From NCBI RefSeq assembly GCF_947378715.1, contig NZ_CANCLE010000009.1, positions 1 to 42,591 on the forward strand: a stretch of 42,591 bases of DNA, read 5' to 3'. The notes under the pieces were generated by a model. The model was given only the letters and a program-made list of their open reading frames with translations, ran no database searches and was not told the DNA's origin. Below, in pieces: positions 32,067 to 40,444 of this stretch. A program made the position numbers and the translations under genes. Origin of the DNA: Phenylobacterium aquaticum (lineage in GTDB: Bacteria > Pseudomonadota > Alphaproteobacteria > Caulobacterales > Caulobacteraceae). Every line of letters starts with the position of its first letter. Position 1 is the stretch's first letter.

Positions 32067-33004
32067 GCGGCCGCCCCGCCCTGCCCGGCGGCCTGGCCAT
32101 CGACGTCCATGGCCTGAACAAGACCTTCGGCGACAAACGCGTGGTCAAGGATGTCGACATCCAGGTGCCGGAGGGCCGGATCTGCGGCTTCCTGGGGCCG
32201 AACGGCTCGGGCAAGACCACGACGCTGCGCATGCTCTGCGGCCTGCTGACCCCGGACAGCGGGTCGGGGACCTGCCTGGGGCTGGACCTGATCAAGGACG
32301 CCCACGAGATCAAGCTCGCCACCGGCTACATGACCCAGAAGTTCTCGCTCTATGAGGACCTGACCATCGCCGAGAACCTGATGTTCTCGGCCCGCGTCCA
32401 TGGCCTTGACCGCCGCAAGGCCCGCGTCGACCAGGCGCTGGAGCGGCTGGGCCTGACCGAGCGCCGCGACCAGCTGGCCGGGACCCTGTCCGGCGGCTGG
32501 AAGCAGCGCATGGCGCTGGCCACCGCCACCCTGCACGAACCCCGCCTGCTCTTGCTGGACGAGCCCACGGCGGGGGTGGACCCCAAGGCGCGGCGCACCT
32601 TCTGGGACGAGATCCACGCGCTGTCGGCCGAGGGCCTGACCGTGCTGGTCTCCACCCACTACATGGACGAGGCCGAGCGCTGTCACGAGATCGCCTATAT
32701 CGCCTATGGCGAGCTGATCGCCCGGGGCACGGCCGGCGAGGTGATCGCGGGCTCGCATCTGGTCACCTTCAATGGCGAGGGTGAAGGCGTCGACCGGCTG
32801 GCCAAGGCGCTGGCCGCCGCGCCGGGCGTCGAGATGGTGGCGCCCTTCGGCGCCACTTTGCATGTCTCCGGCATCGACCGCGCGGCGCTGGAGGCCGCCA
32901 TCGCCCCCTATCGCCGGGCGCCGTTCCGCTGGACCGAGGTCGAGCCCACCCTGGAGGACGTGTTCATCCGGCTGATGGACCAGTCGCAGGACAATTTCCG
33001 ATGA
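32063..33004 (+). CDS. ABC transporter ATP-binding protein
   Basis: This 313-residue ATPase powers export. Walker A is GPNGSGKT (45-52), the Q-loop is at MTQKF (about 90-94), the signature is LSGGW (142-146), Walker B is LLLLDE (162-167), and the switch histidine lies in STHYMDEAE. The C-terminal extension (about 230-313) is the type found in drug-exporting ABC-2 ATPases. It has a single nucleotide-binding domain, unlike the tandem form of E. coli YbhF, so it must act as a dimer. The start is GTG, overlapping the HlyD stop, and the permease ATG overlaps its stop (ATGA). Confidence 0.95.
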   Translation: MSGRPALPGGLAIDVHGLNKTFGDKRVVKDVDIQVPEGRICGFLGPNGSGKTTTLRMLCGLLTPDSGSGTCLGLDLIKDAHEIKLATGYMTQKFSLYEDLTIAENLMFSARVHGLDRRKARVDQALERLGLTERRDQLAGTLSGGWKQRMALATATLHEPRLLLLDEPTAGVDPKARRTFWDEIHALSAEGLTVLVSTHYMDEAERCHEIAYIAYGELIARGTAGEVIAGSHLVTFNGEGEGVDRLAKALAAAPGVEMVAPFGATLHVSGIDRAALEAAIAPYRRAPFRWTEVEPTLEDVFIRLMDQSQDNFR

Positions 33005-34131
33005 GCGGCTTCTCCCTGACCCGGGTCGGCGCGGTGCTGATCAAGGAATTCAAGCAGCTGTCCCGCGACCGGCTGACCTACGCCATGATGCTGCTGATGC
33101 CGGTGATGCAGCTGTTGCTGTTCGGCTATGCGATCAATTCCGAGCCACGCCACCTGCCGACCGCCGTGCTGATCCAGGAGGACACGGTCTTCGCCCGCTC
33201 GGTGGTCGCCGCCCTGAAGAACAGCCTCTATTTCGAGTTCGCGGCCCAGGCCCGCACGCCCGCCGAGCTGGACGAAATGATCCGCCGGGGCGATGTGCAA
33301 TTCGCCATCACCATCCCCGGCGACTTCACCCGGCGCGTGGCGCGCGGCGACACGCCCCAGATCCTGGTCGAGGCCGACGCCACCGACCCCTCGGCGACCG
33401 GCGGGGCGGTGGCGGCGCTGGCCGCCCTGCCTAACCAGGCCCTGGCCCGAGACCTATCGGGCGCGCTCAGCCCCCGCCAGGCCAGGGCTCCGTTCGAAGT
33501 CGTCGTCCATCGGCGCTACAATCCCGAGGCCGTCACGGCCTACAACATCGTGCCCGGCCTGCTGGGCGTGATCCTGTCGATGACGCTGGTGATGATGACC
33601 TCGCTGTCGGTCACGCGCGAGGCCGAGCGCGGCACCATGGAGAGCCTGTTGGCCACGCCGGTGGAGCCGATCGAGGTGATGGTCGGCAAGCTCGCCCCCT
33701 ATGTGCTGGTGGGACTGATCCAGACCGTGATCATCCTGGTGATCGCCAGGCTGCTGTTCAACGTGCCGATGCTGGGCGGCTGGGCGGGACTTTCGCTGGG
33801 CGTCGCCCTGTTCATCGTCGGCTCCCTGGCGCTCGGCTTCCTGATCTCCACCCTGGCCCAGTCGCAGCTGCAGGCCATGCAGATGAGTGTCTTCTACATC
33901 CTGCCCTCGATCCTGCTCTCCGGCTTCATGTTCCCGTTTCGCGGCATGCCCGGCTGGGCCCAGGCGATCGGCGAGGTGATTCCGGTGACCCACTTCCTCC
34001 GGGTGGTGCGCGGGGCGCTTTTGAAAGGCCAGGGCCTGGGGGACATGTGGCGCGAGCTCGTGGCGCTCTCCGCCTTCGTCTGCGTGGTCACGGCCCTGGC
34101 CATGGCGCGGTACCGGCGGACGTTGGATTAG
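33001..34131 (+). CDS. ABC-2 type permease (YbhS/YbhR-like)
   Basis: This 376-residue membrane subunit has one N-terminal helix (about 27-44), a large extracytoplasmic segment (about 45-175) and five helices in the C-terminal half (about 180-365). The family motif MTSLSVTREAERGTMESLLATPVEPIEVMVGK lies near 200. This architecture is that of YbhS/YbhR-type ABC-2 permeases. Only one permease gene is present where E. coli has two, so a homodimer is likely. It is the last gene of the efflux operon; the following 100 bases hold no clear terminator. The substrate is unknown, though relatives export drugs or small hydrophobic compounds. Confidence 0.93.
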   Translation: MSGFSLTRVGAVLIKEFKQLSRDRLTYAMMLLMPVMQLLLFGYAINSEPRHLPTAVLIQEDTVFARSVVAALKNSLYFEFAAQARTPAELDEMIRRGDVQFAITIPGDFTRRVARGDTPQILVEADATDPSATGGAVAALAALPNQALARDLSGALSPRQARAPFEVVVHRRYNPEAVTAYNIVPGLLGVILSMTLVMMTSLSVTREAERGTMESLLATPVEPIEVMVGKLAPYVLVGLIQTVIILVIARLLFNVPMLGGWAGLSLGVALFIVGSLALGFLISTLAQSQLQAMQMSVFYILPSILLSGFMFPFRGMPGWAQAIGEVIPVTHFLRVVRGALLKGQGLGDMWRELVALSAFVCVVTALAMARYRRTLD

Positions 34132-34233
34132 GATCGCGCCTTACGGAGAATTAACGCTACAGCCCGGCCTGCCTTGGCGTAACAGTTGCGTCACATCGCG
34201 CATGGGGCGGGGAGCCCCTGGGGAGCCGAAATC

Positions 34234-36066
34234 ATGCAAAGCCGCCGAGACCTACTCGTCACCGCCGCCGCCTTCGGGGCCGCCGCCGCCGCGCCGCGCC
34301 TGGCCGTGGCCGCCGCCGCGCCCACGGGCGAGGCCGCCAAGATGTACGCCATGTTCGACCGGTCGATGGCCGAGGCCTTCCGCCGCTCCCCGGAGCTGCC
34401 GACCTATCTGGGCATCGACCGGGGCGTGCTGGCCTGGACCAAGTCGGAGCTGTCCGACAACTCCCTGACCGCGATCGCCGAGAACAAGGAGATCAACGCC
34501 CGCCAGATGGCCGAGCTGAAGGCCATCGACCGCACCAAGCTCTCCGGCATGGACGCGGTGAACTATGACACCGTGCTGTTCACCCTGGACGTCCAGGACG
34601 AGGGCAATCGCAAGTTCCAATATGGCGGCCAGGGCTCCGGCGCCCCCTATGTGCTGTCGCAGCTGACCGGCTCCTACCAGCAGATGCCGGACTTCCTGGA
34701 CAACCAACACGTCATCGAGACCAAGGAAGACGCCGACGCCTACATGTCGCGCCTGGAAGCCTTCGGCCGGATGCTGGACCAGGAAGCCGAGGTGGTCCGC
34801 CACGACGCCGGCCTGGGCGTCATCCCGCCCGACTTCGCCATCGACAAGGCCCTGATCCAGATGAACGCCTTCCTGGCCTCGTCGGCGGCCGACGCGCCGG
34901 TGGTCAAGAGCCTGGTGCGCCGCACCGCCGAGAAGAAGATCGACGGCGACTGGTCGACCCAGGCCCAGGGCCTCTATGCCGAAAAAGTCCGCCCGGCCCT
35001 GGTCCGTCAGGCCGAGCTGCTGAAGAGCCTGCGCGCCAAGGCCACTCACGAGGCCGGCTGCTGGCGCCTGCCCGATGGCGACCAGTACTACGCGACCTCG
35101 CTGCGCAACTACACGACCTCGAACATCACCCCTGACGAGGTCCACCAGCTGGGCATGGACCTGGTCAAAAGCCTGTCGGCCCAGGCCGACGTGTTGATGA
35201 AGAAGGCTGGCTACACCAAGGGAACCGTCGGCGAGCGCTATCGCGCCATGTACGACGATCCCAAGCAGCACTATCCGAACACCGACGCTGGCAAGGAACA
35301 GCTGCTGGCCCACCTGAACGAGCAGGTGAAGATCGTCAGCGCCAAGCTGCCGCAGTATTTCGGCCAATTGCCCAAGGCGCCGCTGGAGATCCGCCGGGTG
35401 CCCAAGGCCATCGAGGCCGGCGCGCCGGGCGGCTACTACAATTCACCGTCTCTGGATGGCAAGCGCCCGGGGATCTACTGGATCAACCTGCGTGACACGG
35501 CCGAAGTCCCCAGCTGGACCCTGCCGACGCTCACCTATCACGAGGGGATTCCCGGCCACCATCTGCAGCTGTCGCTGAACAACGAGGCCGGCGACCTGCC
35601 GCTGATCCGCAAGGTGATCGGCTTCTCCGGCTATAGCGAGGGCTGGGCGCTCTACGCCGAGAACCTGGCCGTCGAGATGGGCATGTATGAGAAGGACGTG
35701 CTGGGCCACATCGGCATGATCCACGACGCCCTGTTCCGCGCCGTCCGCCTTGTGGTGGACAGTGGCATGCACCACAAGAAGTGGAGCCGCGAGCAGGCGC
35801 TCAAGTTCTACATCGACACCATCGGGGATTCGGAAGCCGGTTCGATCACCGAGATCGAACGCTACTGCGTCTGGCCGGGCCAGGCCTCCAGCTACATGGT
35901 CGGCAAGATCACCTGGCTGAACGCCCGCGCCCGCGCCAAGAAGGCGTTGGGCTCCAAGTTCGACATCCGCAAGTTCCACGATGCGGGCTTGCTGGCCGGC
36001 GGCACGCCGCTGACCGTGCTGGACCAGGTGATCGACAACTATATCGCCTCGGCGAAGAAGGGCTGA
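34234..36066 (+). CDS. DUF885 family protein, zinc-peptidase-like, Tat-exported
   Basis: This 610-residue protein has a twin-arginine signal (SRRDLLVTAAAFGAAAAAP, cleavage after the AVA region near residue 30). The body is the helical DUF885 fold. Near its C-terminal half it has HEGIPGHH starting at H436, followed about 35 residues later by YSEGWALYAENLAVEMG. These resemble the HExxH...E layout of gluzincin-type peptidases with a modified spacing. The family is annotated as putative metallopeptidases with few members characterised. The start was chosen for the twin-arginine signal; the frame is open 16 codons upstream. It stands alone between the efflux operon and mtnN. Confidence 0.9.
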   Translation: MQSRRDLLVTAAAFGAAAAAPRLAVAAAAPTGEAAKMYAMFDRSMAEAFRRSPELPTYLGIDRGVLAWTKSELSDNSLTAIAENKEINARQMAELKAIDRTKLSGMDAVNYDTVLFTLDVQDEGNRKFQYGGQGSGAPYVLSQLTGSYQQMPDFLDNQHVIETKEDADAYMSRLEAFGRMLDQEAEVVRHDAGLGVIPPDFAIDKALIQMNAFLASSAADAPVVKSLVRRTAEKKIDGDWSTQAQGLYAEKVRPALVRQAELLKSLRAKATHEAGCWRLPDGDQYYATSLRNYTTSNITPDEVHQLGMDLVKSLSAQADVLMKKAGYTKGTVGERYRAMYDDPKQHYPNTDAGKEQLLAHLNEQVKIVSAKLPQYFGQLPKAPLEIRRVPKAIEAGAPGGYYNSPSLDGKRPGIYWINLRDTAEVPSWTLPTLTYHEGIPGHHLQLSLNNEAGDLPLIRKVIGFSGYSEGWALYAENLAVEMGMYEKDVLGHIGMIHDALFRAVRLVVDSGMHHKKWSREQALKFYIDTIGDSEAGSITEIERYCVWPGQASSYMVGKITWLNARARAKKALGSKFDIRKFHDAGLLAGGTPLTVLDQVIDNYIASAKKG

Positions 36067-36143
36067 GGCCCTTAGGGCCGATGGCCCTGGATACGGATCG
36101 GCGCGCGGCCTAGCCTGGCCTCCCGCCGATCCGGAGCTCCCTG

Positions 36144-36893
36144 TTGTACGGCATCCTTTGCGCCACCCCTGAAGAGCGCGACGCCCTGCGTGCGCGGCTG
36201 CGCACTGACCCAACGCCGCAACGGCTCGGGCCGACGGAGGTCTGGACCGGCGATCATGACGGCCAGCCCTTCGCCCTGGCGCTTAGCGGGATCGGCAAGG
36301 TCAATGCGGCGGCGGCGGCCACCCTGCTATTGGCGATGTTCGACGCTGACGTGCTGGTGTTCGCGGGCGTGGCCGGCGGGCTGAACCCCAACTTTAAGGT
36401 CGGCGACGTGCTGCTGGGCGAGCGCCTGGGCGTCCACGACTTCGGCCTGATGGCGGAGGGCGCATTCACCTCCACCCGCTCCGGCCTAATCCCGATTGGC
36501 GCGCCAGCGCTGACGGAGCTGCATCCCGTCAGCGACGCCGTGCGCGAGAATCTGACGGCCCTGCGCGACCGGGTCGCGCCGCTGCTGCCGGCCCGGGTGC
36601 GGCTGGGGACCATCGCCACGGCCGACTATTTCCTGAACTGCCGCGAGACCCGCGACGCCTTGCATTCGAGCTTCGCTGCCGACGCGATGGACATGGAATC
36701 CGGCGCGGTGTTCCAGATCGCCGAGGACTGGCGCGCGCCTCTCTATGTGATCCGCACCCTGTCGGACCTGGCCGGCGAGGACAGCCACCTCACCTATCCG
36801 GAAATGGCCGCCTTGGCGGCCCGCAACTCGGCGCTCTGCGTCACCGAGCTGCTGGACCTGCTCGCGGCTCAGTGCGTCGCCGCCAGGGCGTAG
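36144..36893 (+). CDS. mtnN: 5'-methylthioadenosine/S-adenosylhomocysteine nucleosidase
   Basis: This enzyme cleaves the glycosidic bond of methylthioadenosine and S-adenosylhomocysteine, clearing products of SAM-using reactions in the cytosol. The 249 residues hold the phosphorylase fold with SGIGKVNAA near 49, FAGVAGGL near 73, MDMESGA with E185, and RTLSDLAG with catalytic D208. The start is TTG, with GGAG eight bases upstream; no ATG or GTG gives a better N-terminus (MYGILCATPEE). Its 3' end overlaps the convergent M20 gene by 25 bases. The symbol rests on family identity (Pfs/MtnN), but other purine nucleosidases of this fold are possible. Confidence 0.88.
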   Translation: MYGILCATPEERDALRARLRTDPTPQRLGPTEVWTGDHDGQPFALALSGIGKVNAAAAATLLLAMFDADVLVFAGVAGGLNPNFKVGDVLLGERLGVHDFGLMAEGAFTSTRSGLIPIGAPALTELHPVSDAVRENLTALRDRVAPLLPARVRLGTIATADYFLNCRETRDALHSSFAADAMDMESGAVFQIAEDWRAPLYVIRTLSDLAGEDSHLTYPEMAALAARNSALCVTELLDLLAAQCVAARA

Positions 36894-38395
36894 AGGAACT
36901 CGATATAGGAGAGCGTCGCCCCGTCGATGCCATCGACCTTGGGGTTGGAGCTCTCGATCACATAGTACTCGTTGGGCGCATGGGCGCCCGAGCCGTGCCC
37001 CATGCCGAAGTGGCCGGCCGGCTTGCTGAGCGGGGCGCCGGTGAAGATGTAGCCCGGCCAGGAGCCTGCGAGCCTGGGGATCATCAGGGGCTCGATCCCG
37101 CGACCGCGATAGATCGCCTTCTCCGCGCGGATCAGGGCCGAGTCCTCCGCCGTCTCAGTGGGGTCATAGCCGCCCGTGACATTGACCTCGATGTCCTCGA
37201 AGCCGCGCTTGGCCAGATGGGCCCGGAGCTTGGCCTGGGCCTCGGCGGCGGTCTGGTCGGGGACGAGCCGCAGGTCCATCTTGGCCACCGCCCGGCCGGG
37301 CAGGACGGTCTTGCCGCCCACGCCAGTATAGCCGGCGACCAGCCCCTCGATATTGACCGTAGGCTGGGAGGCGAGCCGTTCCGAGGCGGCGAGGAAGTCG
37401 AGGTCGCGCACCCATTTCTGGACGCCCATCTGGGCCTTCACCGCCGCCTCGTTCTGCTTGGAGACGGCGTTGGCGATCATCTCCTTTTCGTGGGCGGAGA
37501 GCGGGCGGACATGTTCGAACCAGCCGTCGATCGCCGGGTCATTGCCGTCGGCCGAGACCAGGGTGGTGAGCGCCTGGACCAGCCGCCAGGCCGGACTGTC
37601 GACCATGGCCTTGTAGCTTGAGTGGAGGTCCTGGGCTGGACCCCGGCCCCAATGGGCGCCCGAGGAGACCAGCTCCAGCTCGATCACCCCCTTCGCGCCG
37701 AGGTCGATCTCCACGCCGCCGCTCGGGCTCTGGGAGGCGAAGGGCATCCAGACCTCGCCGCATTTGCCGAGCGCCTGCAGCACCTGGGGTTGGCGGACCA
37801 CCTGGCTGAAGTGCGGCGAGGCGATCTCCTCCTCCCCCTCGGCGACCATCACCAGGTTCACCGGCAGCTTCTTGCCGGCCCCGCGGATGGCGTGCAGGGC
37901 GGCGAGGAAGGTGGCCTCCGGGCCCTTCTGGTTGGTGGCGCCGCGGCCAATGATGACCTTGCCGAAGCCGGGCTTGTCCACGAGGTTGGCCTCGAAGGGC
38001 GGAGACACCCACTCGGCCGGGTTCACCTGCTTGACGTCGTACATGAAGTACATGCCGACGGTGCGCGGCGCGCCGGCGTCAAGGGTGGCGAAGATGCCCG
38101 GCTGGCCGTCAGTGGGCATGCGGGTCACCGACTGGAAGCCGGCGTCCTTGAACATCTCCATGGTGAGCTTGCAGCCCTCCTCCATGCCCCGGTTCTCGGC
38201 GGCGATGGAGGGCTGGCGGATCCAGTTTTGCAGGCGGGCGACGGCCTCGTCGTGGCGCTTCTCGATCTCCGCCTTGAACGGCTTGAGGTCCGGCCCCTTG
38301 GCCCAGGCGTTTCCGCCGAGCGCCAGCATCGCGCCGCCCGCCGCCGCGCCCTGCAACAGGCCGCGCCGCCCCATCATCCCCGCACCAGAAGCCAT
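36869..38395 (-). CDS. M20-family hydrolase with altered metal ligands, Tat-exported
   Basis: This 508-residue exported protein has a twin-arginine signal (GRRGLLQGAAAGGAMLALGG, cleavage near AWA at 30-32). The remainder is an M20 metallo-hydrolase with a dimerisation domain (about 255-390). In canonical members the di-zinc site uses H-x-D, a D in GRGxxD, EE and a C-terminal H. Here the first histidine is M118 (YFMYD, D120 kept) and the bridging aspartate is N155 (GRGATNQKG). EGEEE (186-190) and the C-terminal H in GAHAPNEY are kept. A metal may therefore bind differently or at one site. GGGAG precedes the ATG at 38395. It is convergent with mtnN, overlapping by 25 bases. Confidence 0.9.
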   Translation of the reverse strand: MASGAGMMGRRGLLQGAAAGGAMLALGGNAWAKGPDLKPFKAEIEKRHDEAVARLQNWIRQPSIAAENRGMEEGCKLTMEMFKDAGFQSVTRMPTDGQPGIFATLDAGAPRTVGMYFMYDVKQVNPAEWVSPPFEANLVDKPGFGKVIIGRGATNQKGPEATFLAALHAIRGAGKKLPVNLVMVAEGEEEIASPHFSQVVRQPQVLQALGKCGEVWMPFASQSPSGGVEIDLGAKGVIELELVSSGAHWGRGPAQDLHSSYKAMVDSPAWRLVQALTTLVSADGNDPAIDGWFEHVRPLSAHEKEMIANAVSKQNEAAVKAQMGVQKWVRDLDFLAASERLASQPTVNIEGLVAGYTGVGGKTVLPGRAVAKMDLRLVPDQTAAEAQAKLRAHLAKRGFEDIEVNVTGGYDPTETAEDSALIRAEKAIYRGRGIEPLMIPRLAGSWPGYIFTGAPLSKPAGHFGMGHGSGAHAPNEYYVIESSNPKVDGIDGATLSYIEFLYALAATH

Positions 38396-38480
38396 GTCGT
38401 CCACTCCCGCTGAATTTGACGACGGGCAGGCTAGGCCAGCCGGCGCGGGGCGCAAGGGCTCGTCGCGGACGGGCGCGAAG

Positions 38481-39692
38481 TCAGTGCGGCAGGGCCGAGG
38501 CCAGGGCGTGGAACTGGACGATCGCCCCATAGACGCTGAGGCCGATCCCCTGGGCCAACTGTTCCGGCTCGAACCGGTTGTGCGCCAGGAAGACCATCAC
38601 CGAGCCGTCGGTGGGATCGGCCTGCCACCAGCCACCGAAAGCGCCGGGCCAACCCACGGTCCCCACCCCGCCCTTGCAGCGGGTCGCGGCGGCCTTTTCC
38701 GAATCGAGCACCACCGCCAGACCGAGCCCAAATCCATGGGCGATGAACAGCGGCATGCCGAAGGTCTCGGCCCGGGCGCGCTGGTCCTCGGTCAGGCGGT
38801 TGGCGGTCATCAAGGCCAGGGTCTGCGGCTTCAGCAGGCGCACCCCGTCCACCGCGCCCTCGCCGACGAACAGCCGCGCAAAGGCCAGATAGTCGTCCAC
38901 CGTCGACCACAGGCCCTGGCCGCCGGACTCGTAGGTCATGTCCGCTGGCCGTTCGGCCAGGCAGGCCTTGTCCAGGCTGTCGCGCGCGATCATCCGCCCG
39001 GCCGCGTCGAAGCCGTACATCCGCGCCCGCCGGTCGTGGCGGTCCGGCGACACGATGAAGCCGGTGTCTTTCATGCCGAGCGGTTGGAAGATCCGCCGCG
39101 CCAGCACCTCGCCCAGGGACGTCCCTTCCATCCGCGCGATCAGCAGGCCCAGCAGGTCGGCGGAATGGCCATAATGGAAGCCTGCGCCCGGCTGGTCGAT
39201 CAGCGGCAGGGACGCCAGGGCGGCGATCCAGGCGTCCGGCGGCACATGACTGTCGATGTCCCAGCCCAGGGCCGCGCGATAGGCCGCCACGATCGGTCCT
39301 GTGTGGATGTCGCCATAGGTCAGGCCCGAGCGGTGGGTCAGAAGATCATCGAAAGTGATCTCGCGCACCGCCGGGTCGGTCTCGTCCAGCGGCCCGTCGG
39401 GGGAGCGCAGCACCCTCATCTCCGCGAACTCCGGCGCCCAGCGGGAGATCGGGTCGTCGAGGGCGAAGCGCCCCTCCTCCATCAGCATCAGGGCCGCGAC
39501 CGAGGTGACCGGCTTGGTCATCGAGGCGATGCGGAAAATGGTGTCGCGGGTCATCAGCGCCGTGGCGTCCATGTCGCGCCACCCGACCGCGCAGTCCTGG
39601 ACGATCCGACCGTCGCGCCAGACCAGCGTCACGGCGCCCGCCAGTTCATCGGCGTCGACATAGGCCTCGATAGCTTTCGCGATGTCGTCCAT
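38481..39692 (-). CDS. Serine hydrolase of the class C beta-lactamase family
   Basis: This 403-residue protein has the class C beta-lactamase/esterase fold. The nucleophile is S57 in SMTK (57-60). The second motif is Y174 in YGHS, a variant of Y-x-N, and GWPGAFGG in the C-terminal part takes the place of the K-T-G loop. No signal peptide is present, so the protein is probably cytoplasmic, unlike true AmpC, and fits EstB-like esterases better. Its start is 73 bases from a divergent TetR gene, with two AT-rich repeats between. Regulation by that TetR is likely but inferred. The substrate is unknown. Confidence 0.92.
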   Translation of the reverse strand: MDDIAKAIEAYVDADELAGAVTLVWRDGRIVQDCAVGWRDMDATALMTRDTIFRIASMTKPVTSVAALMLMEEGRFALDDPISRWAPEFAEMRVLRSPDGPLDETDPAVREITFDDLLTHRSGLTYGDIHTGPIVAAYRAALGWDIDSHVPPDAWIAALASLPLIDQPGAGFHYGHSADLLGLLIARMEGTSLGEVLARRIFQPLGMKDTGFIVSPDRHDRRARMYGFDAAGRMIARDSLDKACLAERPADMTYESGGQGLWSTVDDYLAFARLFVGEGAVDGVRLLKPQTLALMTANRLTEDQRARAETFGMPLFIAHGFGLGLAVVLDSEKAAATRCKGGVGTVGWPGAFGGWWQADPTDGSVMVFLAHNRFEPEQLAQGIGLSVYGAIVQFHALASALPH

Positions 39693-39712
39693 GTTCCGCC
39701 CCGAAAATATTT

Positions 39713-39740
39713 TTCCTATAAAATAGCCTTCCTATAAAAT
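39713..39740. repeat. Two tandem AT-rich direct repeats in the divergent promoter
   Basis: TTCCTATAAAAT occurs at 39713-39724 and 39729-39740, a period of 16 bases, inside the 73-base gap between the serine hydrolase and the TetR gene. The AT content stands out. They may be operator boxes or duplicated -10-like elements. Confidence 0.65.
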
Positions 39741-39765
39741 TGGCAATGGCCTAGATTCTTCGGGC

Positions 39766-40365
39766 ATGACCGGCTCACCCCGCACCCAGCCCAAGGGCGA
39801 CAAGCGCGCGCGCACCCGCGCCGCCCTCATGACGGCGGCGCGCGAACTGATCCGGGAACGGGGCTATGAGCGCACCACCCTCGACGCCGTGGCCAGACGC
39901 GCCGGCATGACCAGCGGGGCGATCTACGGCAACTTCAAGAACCGCGAGGACCTGTTCGTGGCCCTGGCCGGGACCTATTGGGCGCCGATCAAGCCGGTGA
40001 TCCGCGAGGGTTCGAGCTTCGCCGAGAAGATGCGCGCCCTGTCCGAGGCCACGGTGGCGGCGATCCCCGCGCGCCAGGACGCGGCTTTCGGCCGGCTGAC
40101 CGGCATGGCGCACGCCCTGACCCATGAGGCGATCCGCACCCAGGTGCGCGAGGTCACGGCCCAGAGCTTCGCCTCCGGCGCGGGCTGGCTGCGGGCGGTC
40201 GCGGACGAGGGCGGCCTGCCCATGCCGGCCGACCTCCTGGTCTGCGTGATCCACGCCCTGACCGAGGGCCTGCTGTTCCAGCGCTTCCTGACGCCGGACC
40301 TGGTCCCGGACGAGGCCTTCCACGCCGCCTTCGCCGCCCTGGCCGGGGCGCCGCCAGGGGAATAG
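39766..40365 (+). CDS. TetR-family regulator divergent from the serine hydrolase
   Basis: This 199-residue protein has a helix-turn-helix in residues about 15-62 (AARELIRERGYERTTLDAVARRAGMTSGAIYGNFKNREDLF), a strong TetR_N match, and a helical C-terminal ligand domain of low similarity to known types. The first 15 residues are basic. The start ATG lies 25 bases after the second of two TTCCTATAAAAT repeats. Divergence from a hydrolase gene suggests it controls that gene and itself, with the hydrolase substrate or product as a possible effector. Both points are inferences from layout. Confidence 0.92.
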   Translation: MTGSPRTQPKGDKRARTRAALMTAARELIRERGYERTTLDAVARRAGMTSGAIYGNFKNREDLFVALAGTYWAPIKPVIREGSSFAEKMRALSEATVAAIPARQDAAFGRLTGMAHALTHEAIRTQVREVTAQSFASGAGWLRAVADEGGLPMPADLLVCVIHALTEGLLFQRFLTPDLVPDEAFHAAFAALAGAPPGE

Positions 40366-40444
40366 CCGCTTTCGGGCGTCGCGCTCCATTTTGACGCGCC
40401 TGCGCGGCTTGCCCCGACGCGATTCCCGCCCCACCTTCGCAGAC

